Shown piece by piece: positions 1 to 7,708 of a DNA stretch of 64,000 bases. The DNA comes from JAPLJU01 sp036725345 (GTDB taxonomy: Bacteria > Desulfobacterota > Syntrophia > Syntrophales > UBA2192). How positions within the stretch are numbered: position 1 is the first letter of the stretch; each line of letters opens with the position of its first letter. Under the pieces are notes generated by a model. That model ran no database searches, was not told the origin of the DNA, and saw only the letters and a list, made by a program, of their open reading frames with translations. Location: assembly GCA_036725345.1 (NCBI GenBank), contig DAIMEJ010000001.1, forward strand, positions 434,001 through 498,000. Direction: 5' to 3'. The position numbers and the translations under genes were made by a program.

Positions 1-1267
1 TGTATTGCGAGAGAATGAGAATGCCGTCACCATCTGTTTTCGCCAAAATGAACTCTTTGGCCACCAGGTTCATGCCGTCGTGGAGCGATGTAACCATTAG
101 CACGTCGGCCATCCGGTACGAAGCAAGAATGGAGTGATAATCGTGGTGCGCCCGAAAGTAGCACACGGGGATCCAGTCTTCCGTTTGATGACGCCAGTTG
201 ATTTCGTCAACGAGGTCGTCGAGTTCGTCGGTGATGTCCCTGTAGGCCTCGATATGGACCCGGCTGGGGGCCGCCAGCTGCAGCAGGGTGACTTTTCCGC
301 GGATTTCCGGATGCAGCCGCAGCATGAGGTCGAATGCCTTCATCCGCTCCGGAATACCCTTTGTGTAGTCCAGGCGGTCCGCACCGACGAATATTTTTGT
401 TTCCAGGATTTTTCCGTCGATCTCTCTGATAAAATTCTGCCGTTTATCCTCCACCAGGGAGGCGACCGCGTCTCTGCCGATCTGTTCAAAATCCACGCTG
501 ATCGGGAAGGGTCGGACATAGGTCGGGCGCCCTCCCCTGAAAATCCGGTAGTTTTCCGAGTCGACCTTTGCCTCGATGCCCCGGTCCACTGTTTCCATGA
601 AGTTGATGCAGTGACTCTGAATGTGAAAGCCCAGGAGGTCGTTGGCGAGGAGCCCGTCCAAAAGCTCTTCCCCCCACGGGAAAATCCTGAAGGCCTCGCG
701 GTTGGGCCAGGGGATGTGCCAGAAGTGGAAGAGGATCAGATCTTCCCTCTCATTCCTCAGCATCCGGGGCAGCAACGCGAGATGGAAGTCCTGTATGAAC
801 ACAAAAGCTGGGCTGCCTCCGATCTCTTCCAGAACGGCGTCACAAAAGCGCTTGTTAACGCTTTCGTAAATCTCCCAGCCCGACCTCGAGAACCGGGGCC
901 GCTCGTAGACGATGTGACAGAGGGGCCAGAGGGCCTGATTGGAAATGCCGTAATAGTAACCCTCTTCTTCCTTCTTGGTGAGCCAGAGGCGTCTCAGGGT
1001 GTATTTAGGATCCTCGGGGGGTATGGCAATCTTTCCGTGCTCGTCCGTGACGAGGCGGTCTGCCGTGCCCGACCCGTGCGCCACCCAGGTTCCCTTCGTC
1101 GCCTTGACAATCGGTTCAAGGGCGGCGGCCATCCCGCTCGCGGGCCGGACGACCCGGATGCCCCCCGTGTCCCTCTCGTGCAACCAGGGTTCCCGATTCG
1201 ACACGACGATGACCTTTGCCCCTTTCGTGGTCCGGGACACGAGCCCGCCTAGATATGCAGCGTCCAT
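1..1267 (-). CDS. otsA: GT20 trehalose-6-phosphate synthase-like glycosyltransferase, 3' end outside window
   Basis: Reading leftwards from the ATG at 1267 (strong GGGAGGGG site just upstream) the frame stays open to the window edge, about 422 residues. Family landmarks of GT20 are in order: an N-terminal VIVVSNREPW strand (about residue 18), a WVAHGSG segment, GISNQALWPLCH, VFIQDFHLALLPRMLR, a FHFWHIPWP sugar-site motif, LLGFHIQSHC, and GADRLDYTKGIPER, followed by VTSLHDGMNLVAKEF near the edge. The family transfers glucose from a nucleotide sugar to glucose-6-phosphate (OtsA) or to glycerol-phosphate (GgpS); the two cannot be separated here. Role inferred: compatible solute synthesis in the cytoplasm. 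A trehalose phosphatase domain, if fused, would lie outside the window. Confidence 0.85.
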   Translation of the reverse strand, partial: MDAAYLGGLVSRTTKGAKVIVVSNREPWLHERDTGGIRVVRPASGMAAALEPIVKATKGTWVAHGSGTADRLVTDEHGKIAIPPEDPKYTLRRLWLTKKEEEGYYYGISNQALWPLCHIVYERPRFSRSGWEIYESVNKRFCDAVLEEIGGSPAFVFIQDFHLALLPRMLRNEREDLILFHFWHIPWPNREAFRIFPWGEELLDGLLANDLLGFHIQSHCINFMETVDRGIEAKVDSENYRIFRGGRPTYVRPFPISVDFEQIGRDAVASLVEDKRQNFIREIDGKILETKIFVGADRLDYTKGIPERMKAFDLMLRLHPEIRGKVTLLQLAAPSRVHIEAYRDITDELDDLVDEINWRHQTEDWIPVCYFRAHHDYHSILASYRMADVLMVTSLHDGMNLVAKEFILAKTDGDGILILSQY

Positions 1268-1710
1268 AACCCCTCCCGTCTTGCCATGAACCCTTATTGC
1301 CATTCCGTCTTCAGCGACATCGTCAATGAGACATCTCTCGAGATCACGGCGAAAAACAAAAAAATGAACCTTCTTGTTCCTGAGGCCTTACCGCCCCGGC
1401 AGACCTGATCGAGAGATAGTTGCTCTTCAAGCAAATATCTTTTTTGACAAGGCTTCCTGCTGAAGCGGTCCCGATTTCTTTACGGTACTAAAGTACGCAG
1501 CTTTAAGAGGAATGAGTCCAGGCAGGTGGCTTAACGTTTAACGCACTATGTAATAAAAAATTATTATGTATTATAACGTCTTTATGCTGATTTTCAAAAC
1601 TTATTTTCTCTTGTTGTTCCCGGTTTCTGACCACATCCCCAATGCTGTTGAGGATTTTCTTCAGATTTTCTGCTATCATGGATTTATCTAAATAAGGGTG
1701 GATCGCGTAA
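1268..1710. other. Intergenic region between divergent otsA-like gene and clc
   Basis: A 443-base spacer between divergently transcribed genes. It holds the ribosome binding site of the leftward gene (GGGAGGGG just above position 1267) and a weak AGGGTGG about nine bases before the clc ATG at 1711. The stretch 1540-1680 is AT-rich and presumably contains the clc promoter, but no convincing -35/-10 pair was identified. No gene or repeat is seen. Confidence 0.5.
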
Positions 1711-3057
1711 ATGCGGGGTAAACTGATCGAGGAATCGGTCCTGTTCGTGAGCGTTCTGAAATGGGTGTTCCTTGCATCCGTTGTGGGACTCATCGTCGGC
1801 ATATCGACCGCGGTTTTCCTGAAATTGCTCGACTGGGCTATCACCCGGGCAACTTCCTTCTCCCTCTATTTTCTGATTCTTCCGGCGGCCCTGTTTGTCA
1901 GTGCTTTACTCGTCCGTTTATGGGAACCGGAAAGCGGAGGGTACGGGCCTGAAAAAGTCATCGAGGCTGTTCATAAAAAATCGGGGAAAATCAATATTGC
2001 CGTTGTTCCTTCAAAGCTGACCGCCACGATACTGACCGCCGCCGCGGGGGGCTCCGTCGGTCAAGTCGGGCCCTGTGCTCAAATCGGGGCGGCTTTGGCA
2101 TCCGCCTCGGCCGGCCTCATTCGTTTTGACGATACCGACAGGAAAAAACTGGTCATCTGCGGAATCAGCGCAGGATTCGCTTCCGTTCTGGGGGCGCCCA
2201 TTGCCGGAGCGATCTTCGGCGTCGAGGTCCTTTCGGTGGGCAGCATCATGTACGAGGTCCTTCTCCCGTCATTCGTCGCGGGGATTACCAGTTATCATGT
2301 GTCCTCGCTTCTCGGGATTACCTATCTTCACCTTCCGTTGAAATCCGTTCCATCTTTCTCGGAGTCCTTCTTCCTCGTCTCTGCTCTCGCGGGCCTTTTT
2401 TTCGGTCTCTGTTCGGTTCTCTTCATTGAAGCGATGAGGCTGGGGAAAAAGTTCGCTGCCATCTTCCAATGGTGGGACCCTTTGAAGGGGCTGGCGGGAG
2501 GGATCATCCTCATTCCCCTGGCCTTTTTATTTTCGACGGATTACATGGGCCTGGGCGTAAAAACCATTCATGAGGCCCTCCAGGGTGATGTCATCCCCTG
2601 GTATGCTTTTCCTCTCAAGGCGATTACAACCAGTGTGACCTTCGCATTCGGCGGGACGGGTGGAATCATCGCCCCCATTATCTTTTCGGGCACCATGGCC
2701 GGTAATTTGTTCGGGGGCCTCCTCGGTCTCGACCGCGGCATCTTCGCTGCCATGGGTTTTGTGGGAATGCTGGCTGGCGCGGCCAACACACCGATTGCCA
2801 TGAGCATCCTCGCCGTGGAGCTTTTCGGGTCGTCGATCGCCCCTTATGCCGCTGTGGTATGCGTCATCAGTTTTCTGATGACGGGGCACCGCGGCATTTT
2901 TGCAACCCAGCGATTGACCCTGAGAAAGTCCGCCTCCATGGACGTGGAGATGGGAAAAGAAATCGGGGAGGTACGGACGGAATTCAGGCCCAGAAGAAAA
3001 AGCGTCATCGGTATCGCTGCGAACTGGGCAAAAAAGACAGACAAGAAAGATTCTTGA
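1711..3057 (+). CDS. ClC-family chloride channel/transporter lacking the gating and proton glutamates
   Basis: A 448-residue integral membrane protein with about ten hydrophobic segments and ClC signatures: GYGPEKVIEAVH (place of the GSGIP motif), GGSVGQVGPCAQIG (place of GREGP), GAPIAGAIFGVEVL (place of the inner-gate helix) and GGTGGIIAPIIFSG. ClC proteins move chloride or fluoride, as H+-coupled antiporters when two glutamates are present or as passive channels when they are not. Here the external gating glutamate is Val119 (GQVGP) and the internal proton glutamate position is Val173 (the preceding Glu is kept). Family membership is clear; channel rather than exchanger behaviour is inferred. 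Start chosen at the first ATG; partial copies of its 5' end and interior lie at 5059-5094 and 3211-3288. Confidence 0.88.
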   Translation: MRGKLIEESVLFVSVLKWVFLASVVGLIVGISTAVFLKLLDWAITRATSFSLYFLILPAALFVSALLVRLWEPESGGYGPEKVIEAVHKKSGKINIAVVPSKLTATILTAAAGGSVGQVGPCAQIGAALASASAGLIRFDDTDRKKLVICGISAGFASVLGAPIAGAIFGVEVLSVGSIMYEVLLPSFVAGITSYHVSSLLGITYLHLPLKSVPSFSESFFLVSALAGLFFGLCSVLFIEAMRLGKKFAAIFQWWDPLKGLAGGIILIPLAFLFSTDYMGLGVKTIHEALQGDVIPWYAFPLKAITTSVTFAFGGTGGIIAPIIFSGTMAGNLFGGLLGLDRGIFAAMGFVGMLAGAANTPIAMSILAVELFGSSIAPYAAVVCVISFLMTGHRGIFATQRLTLRKSASMDVEMGKEIGEVRTEFRPRRKSVIGIAANWAKKTDKKDS

Positions 3058-3140
3058 GCGTCGACGAACTGCCATGCCGAACAGCAGTCCAATAAGAGTT
3101 GCGCATGGGATTGACGAACAGAAGGGGGTGCAGTAGTATT
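3058..3140. other. Short spacer after clc
   Basis: No terminator hairpin or coding potential is apparent immediately after clc; the sequence leads directly into the mosaic of gene fragments. Confidence 0.4.
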
Positions 3141-3288
3141 TAAGAACTTTCTATCTCCTCAAGATTTCTGACGAGATTTTTGAGTTCCTCGGCCTTTTCT
3201 TTCTTCATGATTTTCTTTTTCTGCCGGCGGCTTTGTTTCTCAGTGCTCTGTTCGTCCGGTTGTTGGAGCCGGAAGGCGGAGAGTACGG
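3141..3288. pseudogene. Mosaic remnant: 3' end of manC joined to an internal piece of clc
   Basis: Bases 3141-3213 closely resemble the last 70 or so bases of the guanylyltransferase gene (5097-5170, which is leftward), sharing GAGTTCCTCGGCCTTTTC and flanking matches. Without a gap they run into 3211-3288, which resembles clc 1870-1950 in the forward direction: CTGCCGGCGGC, CAGTGCT, GTTCGTCCGGTTG and GAGCCGGAAGGCGGAGAGTACGG match the clc codons for the second membrane segment and GGYG motif. Neither part has a usable frame. The join shows that copies of neighbouring genes were broken and recombined here. Confidence 0.75.
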
Positions 3289-3448
3289 AACGGAAGATCC
3301 TGCAGCACTCCAGTACAAGGAAAGGTTAAGATTTGCGGTTAAAATTCAAGGAATCCCATGCGCTCACACGTTGCATCTAGATAAATTCTTATTGCTAAAT
3401 CTTTCAAAATATGACAGAAAAAAGAAACATTAAAACTTAAACCACAAT

Positions 3449-3535
3449 GGGGTCCAGAATTAATCATAATTCTGGAGGGAGTTGCAAGCGAGGTCGGGCC
3501 GCCAGCTAAACTTTACGTTTGGCTGGCGGCTTTTA
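3449..3535 (+). repeat. Two-hairpin structured repeat, copy 1
   Basis: First of three copies of an element of about 85 bases (others at 3601 and 13633). A first stem pairs CCAGAAT with ATTCTGG, followed by AGG and a linker ending GGTCGG. A second stem pairs GCCGCCAGCTAAAC with GTTTGGCTGGCGGC around a TTTAC loop and is followed by TTTT, the layout of an intrinsic terminator. The copies differ mainly in loops and linker while the stems persist, suggesting a structured RNA or a mobile terminator-like element. No known riboswitch class was recognised. Confidence 0.75.
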
Positions 3536-3600
3536 TTATAATTGCGGGTTTTGTAAAAGTTATTAGTAAGAGACGCAACTACAATTATTAGACGTTTTTA

Positions 3601-3685
3601 GGGTTCAGAATCGGTATGTACTGATTCTGGAGGAAATAAGCTAGGTCGGGCCGCCAGCTGAACTTTACGTTTGTCTGGCGGCTTT
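3601..3685 (+). repeat. Two-hairpin structured repeat, copy 2
   Basis: Same architecture as copy 1, 65 bases further on: CAGAATC pairs with GATTCTG, then GCCGCCAG...CTGGCGGC with the same TTTAC loop, followed by TTT. One base pair of the second stem is lost (C opposite T), otherwise the stem is kept. It ends about 50 bases before a 34-codon membrane-peptide frame. Confidence 0.75.
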
Positions 3686-3733
3686 GAATTTAGAAGTGAA
3701 TGTGTCTAGCTATACAAAATCTTGGGGTTGACC

Positions 3734-3838
3734 ATGGAATTGAAATATTTGATTGCCATAGTGGGTCTTTTATTTTTCGTATCTTTTCCCTTTATAGGAA
3801 CAGCCATTGTCAAATATTTTAAGAAATTAAAAAAATGA
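3734..3838 (+). CDS. Predicted 34-residue single-span membrane peptide
   Basis: ATG at 3734 opens a 34-residue frame: a short MELKYL head, one hydrophobic segment of about 20 residues (IAIVGLLFFVSFPFIGTAIV) and a basic tail ending in KYFKKLKK. A GGGG run lies about seven bases upstream as a possible weak ribosome site. It sits 50 bases after copy 2 of the structured repeat. The composition resembles small inner-membrane peptides, including type I toxin-like peptides, but no family is recognised and translation is unproven. Downstream codons up to 3912 also read as a hydrophobic, basic-tailed fragment in another frame. Confidence 0.35.
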   Translation: MELKYLIAIVGLLFFVSFPFIGTAIVKYFKKLKK

Positions 3839-3966
3839 ATTCTATTTGTTGGCTGTCGTTGTTATCGTTGTTCCTTGGATTATGCAAATGAGTAAATCCA
3901 GGAAGAGCTGAGCTAGCGACCCTGATCCTATCTTTCCACATGAGATGTCACGAGTGGCGAAATACG

Positions 3967-4137
3967 ATGAAAACTTTACTGTTGCAGGTCATTGTCATAA
4001 TTTGCGCCATTGCTGCAATTGGTGGCGTCAAAATGATGGATTTGGAGGCATGGCTCACTTATCCACTTTTGGCTATCGTGACGTTACTGACGATATTGGG
4101 CTTAGCTCTCGCTCATTATGGCCGCAAATCTACTTAA
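3967..4137 (+). CDS. Predicted 56-residue membrane protein
   Basis: ATG at 3967 gives 56 residues with two hydrophobic segments (about residues 2-20 and 31-50) and a short basic C-terminus (HYGRKST). An in-frame upstream start at 3940 would add nine polar residues, but neither start has a clear ribosome site. It lies in AT-richer sequence between the structured repeats and a broken gene, so it may itself be decaying. No family recognised. Confidence 0.35.
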   Translation: MKTLLLQVIVIICAIAAIGGVKMMDLEAWLTYPLLAIVTLLTILGLALAHYGRKST

Positions 4138-4184
4138 AAGCAAACCAAGACAGGGAAGGCGTGCATAAAGAAATGAGGTTGGTT

Positions 4185-4687
4185 ATGGGATTTTTCGATA
4201 AGATTATGGGACGCAAGGTAGAGCAACTCGACAAGGATTGACAGGCCTTTGAAATGGCGGAACTGGGGTTTCGGTTCTCCTGCCCGCCCACCGACATCGA
4301 AGGGGGAGTCGAGCTATCCCCTCCAGGCGCCGCCCGCATCCCGGATCCAGCCCGGGGAAATTTAATATCGAGCCCCGGGGTTAACATCAGTGCATCCGAC
4401 CTGTCGGATCCCGGTCCTGCAGCGGTGAAGGACACACGAAGGCACACTCGACCGAATTTCCCGGTTACCGCTTTGTCAAACACATCGAAAGCAGTGTGTG
4501 AAACGCGGACAAGGCCGCTGTCTATGCATTTCAATACGGCACAGGGGAAAATGCTTACTCGGAGATCTCGGCCATCGCTTTTGCGAAGGACAAGCTCTTC
4601 ATCCTGACGGCCAGCGGGACGCAAAAGAACTTTAATCAAAGCCTAGGCACACTAGAAAAAATTGCTACATGGTTCCAGTTGATCTGA
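4185..4687 (+). pseudogene. Broken paralogue of the PsbP/DcrB-like gene at 13861
   Basis: Starts with ATGGGATTTTTCGAT as the intact copy does and can be aligned with it to the last codons (TTCCAG-TTGATC-TGA). It is inactivated by a TGA at 4239-4241 where the intact gene has TGG (Trp), by loss of about 12 bases around 4282 that removes the QWVV segment, and by a frameshift near 4435. Downstream codons still resemble the KLFILTA and LEKI parts of the intact protein. Both copies follow the same structured repeat, so repeat plus gene may have been duplicated as a unit. Confidence 0.85.
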
Positions 4688-4771
4688 CGATGGGGACACA
4701 ATTGTACGATGATATCAATGAAGAGGAAGAAAATTCTGGCTCGTAAGTGCATTCGTAACGATGGACGTGAG

Positions 4772-4801
4772 AAGTCAGAGTCAATCGACTCTGACTTTTT
4801 T
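4772..4801 (+). terminator. Intrinsic terminator
   Basis: An 11-bp perfect stem, AAGTCAGAGTC with GACTCTGACTT, closes an AATC loop and is followed by a T-rich tract. It lies 85 bases after the broken PsbP/DcrB-like paralogue. Confidence 0.8.
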
Positions 4802-5058
4802 CTTTTTAACGAATGTCGATTGTAATCTTCTACTCAACGATGGAACACAACTTCAACAATTTCAAAAAGTAATTCTTGGAATTCCCGCATTGAGAACCGT
4901 AAATAATCCGAGTGTCACTGTGATTAGACAGATGGTGCGTGGGCAGGTCGCTAGACATGAAATCCAAAGGTCTAATGTGATAAATTTGTGCTAGGAACCA
5001 TATGGAAATGAAAGATTTCTCGCAGAATAAACGGGAACAAATGGAATTGCTCTTTTTG
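4802..5058. other. AT-rich stretch without recognisable gene
   Basis: About 250 bases of low GC. A rightward frame from 4761 to 4994 remains open but matches no family known to me and has no ribosome site; it is not called as a gene. Nothing else is seen. Confidence 0.4.
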
Positions 5059-5094
5059 AATGCGGGGCAAACTGATTGAGGAATCGGTCCTGCT
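5059..5094 (+). pseudogene. 36-base copy of the clc start region
   Basis: ATGCGGGGCAAACTGATTGA and the next 16 bases match clc positions 1711-1746 with three substitutions, then stop abruptly at the stop codon of the convergent guanylyltransferase gene. It is a remnant, not a gene, and pairs with the mosaic at 3141-3288. Confidence 0.75.
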
Positions 5095-6182
5095 CAAGTG
5101 CTTTCTTTCTCTTCAAGAACCCGGACGAGATGTTTGAGTTCCTCGGCCTTTTCTTTCTTCATGATGAGCGTCTTCTTCCCGGCCCGGACGATGACGAGAT
5201 TCCTGAGGCCGATCATCATGACCTCCTCGCCGGTGTCCTCGCAGAAGACAAGGTTTCCGCACGCATCCAGTGTGAATATCTCTCCTCGGGCGGCGTTCCC
5301 CTCCCTGTCTTTCGACAAAAAAGCCTCAAGGGAAAGCCAGCCTCCGACGTCGGACCACGTAAACCGGGCGGCCACGGCCCTGACGCGGGCGGCTTTCTCC
5401 ATCACGCCGTAGTCGATGGATATGGCGGAGACCTCATGAAAGGCATCCTCCAGTGCTTTCTGCCACGACGGGCTCCCGTCGCTTGCGGCTGCCCGGGTCA
5501 TGCACCGGTGATGGTGCGGGAGGCTTGCCCTCATTTCCCGCAGGATCGTTTCGGCCGTCCAGACGAACATCCCGGAGTTCCAGTAAAATCGCCTCAGGGA
5601 CAGGTAACTTTTCGCCGTTTCCAGATCGGGTTTTTCCTTGAACCTGAGGAGTTCGAAATGCTCGATGCCATCGTCCGCAAACACCCGTCTGCCGAACTCG
5701 AGGTATCCGTACCCGGTGGCCGGGTGTTCCGGTTTGATGCCGAAGGTGTAGAGCACAGGCTCTTCCGCGGCCTTCCTTGCCGCCGAAAGGAGGGTCTTCT
5801 GAAAAAGGTCGACGGGCTCGATCAGGTGATCGGCCGTGAGGGTCAGGATGACGGGATTCCCGAAGCGCTTGCGGCAGAGCGCGGCCGCAAGCCCGACGGC
5901 TGCCGCAGTGTCGCGTTTGAGCGGCTCCCCGATGACGTTCCCGGCGGGGAGTTCAGGCAGCTGCTCAATCACCATCCGCACATGGGCTGCGTTGGTCAGG
6001 ACGATGATGCGGTCGACCGGCAGGAGATCACGGATCCGGTCATAGCTTTTCTGCAGGAGACTCCGGTTGCCAAAGAGCTTCAGAAACTGCTTGGGCCGCT
6101 CCTTCGTGCTCATCGGCCAGAATCTCGTCCCCGTGCCGCCGGCCATGATCGTGGCAACCAGGTTAAGTTCGCTCGACTCCAT
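5094..6182 (-). CDS. manC: Mannose-1-phosphate guanylyltransferase
   Basis: 362 residues. It makes GDP-mannose from mannose-1-phosphate and GTP for polysaccharide or glycan synthesis. The nucleotidyltransferase signature is at the N-terminus: MAGGTGTRFWPMS (about residues 13-25) followed by RPKQFLKLFG, with LTADHLI (metal and substrate site), FGIKPEHPATGYGYLEFG, FKEKPD and WNSGMFVWT further on. The length matches the catalytic domain alone; the cupin phosphomannose-isomerase domain normally fused in type II enzymes is instead the separate gene 14 bases upstream (6197-6550). Start ATG at 6182. Its 3' end adjoins a clc fragment and is duplicated at 3141. Confidence 0.93.
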   Translation of the reverse strand: MESSELNLVATIMAGGTGTRFWPMSTKERPKQFLKLFGNRSLLQKSYDRIRDLLPVDRIIVLTNAAHVRMVIEQLPELPAGNVIGEPLKRDTAAAVGLAAALCRKRFGNPVILTLTADHLIEPVDLFQKTLLSAARKAAEEPVLYTFGIKPEHPATGYGYLEFGRRVFADDGIEHFELLRFKEKPDLETAKSYLSLRRFYWNSGMFVWTAETILREMRASLPHHHRCMTRAAASDGSPSWQKALEDAFHEVSAISIDYGVMEKAARVRAVAARFTWSDVGGWLSLEAFLSKDREGNAARGEIFTLDACGNLVFCEDTGEEVMMIGLRNLVIVRAGKKTLIMKKEKAEELKHLVRVLEEKEST

Positions 6183-6196
6183 AGGCAGGTCCTTCT

Positions 6197-6550
6197 CTAT
6201 GCCCGGCCGAAATCGTCTTCCACGCGCTCGATGTCGTCTTCGCCGAAATAATCACCGGTCTGCACTTCGATGATCACCGTTTCTTCCTTCCCCGGATTCA
6301 ACACGCGGTGCAGGGCCCCTCTCGGGATGTCGATGGACTCCCCTGCCACGAGCGGGATCTCATCGCTTCCCCGGGTCACCAAGGCCTCCCCGGAAAGAAT
6401 GAACCAGTGTTCCGCGCGAAGGCGATGCCTCTGCAGGCTCAACCGTTTGCCGGGATAAATGACGATCCTCTTGATCTTGTGATCGGGCTCATCGCTGATC
6501 ACGAGGAAATAACCCCAGGGACGATGATCCCCGGTCTTCCGGTCGGCCAT
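6197..6550 (-). CDS. Cupin-domain protein, type II mannose-6-phosphate isomerase-like
   Basis: 117 residues forming one cupin barrel: RPWGYFLVI at the start, YPGKRLSLQRHRLRAEHW with the metal-binding histidines, FILSGEALVTRG and IPRGALHRVLNPG. This is the C-terminal domain seen fused to ManC in bifunctional GMP/PMI enzymes, here free-standing and first in a two-gene operon with manC. It may isomerise fructose-6-phosphate to mannose-6-phosphate. The ATG at 6550 is chosen for its GGGAG site six bases upstream; the frame is open much further upstream, but that part overlaps the divergent hydrolase gene and shows no domain. Confidence 0.85.
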   Translation of the reverse strand: MADRKTGDHRPWGYFLVISDEPDHKIKRIVIYPGKRLSLQRHRLRAEHWFILSGEALVTRGSDEIPLVAGESIDIPRGALHRVLNPGKEETVIIEVQTGDYFGEDDIERVEDDFGRA

Positions 6551-6757
6551 GTCGATCTCCCGCTGACGGAACGCGCCTTTCGACGCCAGAAAAGTGCAGC
6601 TTTTTTCGTTTATTGCGAAGTTTATGCCAGCCTGATTCAATATTTCAAGGACAATTTCTGCACATCCCGGACTTCCGGCTTTCGAAATTTTCTGTGGACA
6701 ATCCTGAAAGTGTATGAAAAGTTTTTCGGCGTAAAAAAAAGAGGGTGCCGGGAGGAG

Positions 6758-7597
6758 ATGCAGAACCAGCCGATCAGCCGCAACATGTACTTCGACACCT
6801 TCAGGCTCCATTACCTCGAGTGGGAAAGCTCGGCCGATAGAGCCATCGTCCTTGTTCACGGCATCGGCGACAACGCTTACATCTGGGACGACTTCGCCCG
6901 TCGGTCCCTCCCCTTTCTCCGCGTTTTCGCACCGGATCAGAGGGGTCACGGCAAAAGCACCTGGCCCGGGCCGCCGGCTTACACCTGCGACGACTATGTG
7001 TCCGATCTCGAGCGCTTCGTCGAAAGGCTGGGGCTTCAGGGTTTCATCCTCATGGGCCATTCCATGGGCGCTCTTCACGCCACCCGCCTGGCCGCCCTGC
7101 ACCCGGAACGGGTCGTCAGCCTGATCCATGTCGATATCGAGGCCTTTCCGCCGCCGTGGAACAAAAAATACCTCATGGGGCTCTATCGGGACCTGCCTCA
7201 ATCGTATGAGACGATCGAAGACTATGTCGACTGGATGAAGGTGAACAGTCCCTACGCCGACCGGGGTCTCCTCAGGACCTTCGCCGCCAGGGCCCTTTCC
7301 CGCGACAGCGAAGGCAGGTGGCGCTGTCTTTACGACCGGGAACTCCTCCGCCACTTCGACCCCCGGTACGATCTGCGGCCCTCTCTTCCGGACATACGCT
7401 GTCCCGCCCTTGTCGTCCGGGGCGAGGAGAGCCGTGTTCTTCCCGCGGAGGCTGCCCGGGAGATGAGCCGGGCCATCCCCGGGGGCCGTTTTGCGGAGAT
7501 CCGGAAGGCCGCCCACCCTGTTCACACGGATAACCCCGATGGCTTTGCCCGCCTGGTGCTGTCTTTTCTGGAGGAAGCGGGGCTGATCGGAAATTAG
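6758..7597 (+). CDS. Alpha/beta hydrolase
   Basis: 279 residues with the fold's landmarks: VLVHGIGDN (oxyanion region, about residue 32), DQRGHGKS, the nucleophile elbow GHSMGA and the catalytic histidine in AAHPVHTDNP near the end. The usual acid after strand 7 (G..SD) reads GEESRVLP, so the acid is either a Glu there or displaced. Substrate unknown; relatives include esterases and C-C bond hydrolases. The ATG at 6758 directly follows GGGAGGAG with only two bases between, so the true start could be the ATG at 6782. Divergent from the manC operon. Confidence 0.8.
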   Translation: MQNQPISRNMYFDTFRLHYLEWESSADRAIVLVHGIGDNAYIWDDFARRSLPFLRVFAPDQRGHGKSTWPGPPAYTCDDYVSDLERFVERLGLQGFILMGHSMGALHATRLAALHPERVVSLIHVDIEAFPPPWNKKYLMGLYRDLPQSYETIEDYVDWMKVNSPYADRGLLRTFAARALSRDSEGRWRCLYDRELLRHFDPRYDLRPSLPDIRCPALVVRGEESRVLPAEAAREMSRAIPGGRFAEIRKAAHPVHTDNPDGFARLVLSFLEEAGLIGN

Positions 7598-7708
7598 CCG
7601 GGACATCCCGTCGGGAAGGGTGCGGCCGCGACGCCCCGATTTCCATTTCGCAAGATTTTCCTGGTCTGCTATAATGATCCGAAAGACCGACGACGAAAGG
7701 AGGGGCTC

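Noticed and set aside
134..1252. Long rightward open frame opposite the trehalose-phosphate synthase gene
   Set aside because: The leftward frame encodes clear GT20 motifs; the rightward one is a GC-rich shadow.
3449..3685. Assignment of the structured repeat to a known riboswitch class
   Set aside because: The conserved core sequences of GEMM, ZTP, fluoride, guanidine, TPP and cobalamin classes were looked for and not seen.
4239..4241. TGA in the PsbP/DcrB-like copy as a second selenocysteine codon
   Set aside because: The intact paralogue has Trp here, the gene has further lesions downstream, and no SECIS-like hairpin at proper spacing was found.
4761..4994. Rightward 77-codon frame after the terminator
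   Set aside because: It begins inside the terminator stem, has no ribosome site and no recognisable family.
5076..6251. Long rightward open frame opposite manC
   Set aside because: Antisense of a gene with unmistakable nucleotidyltransferase motifs.
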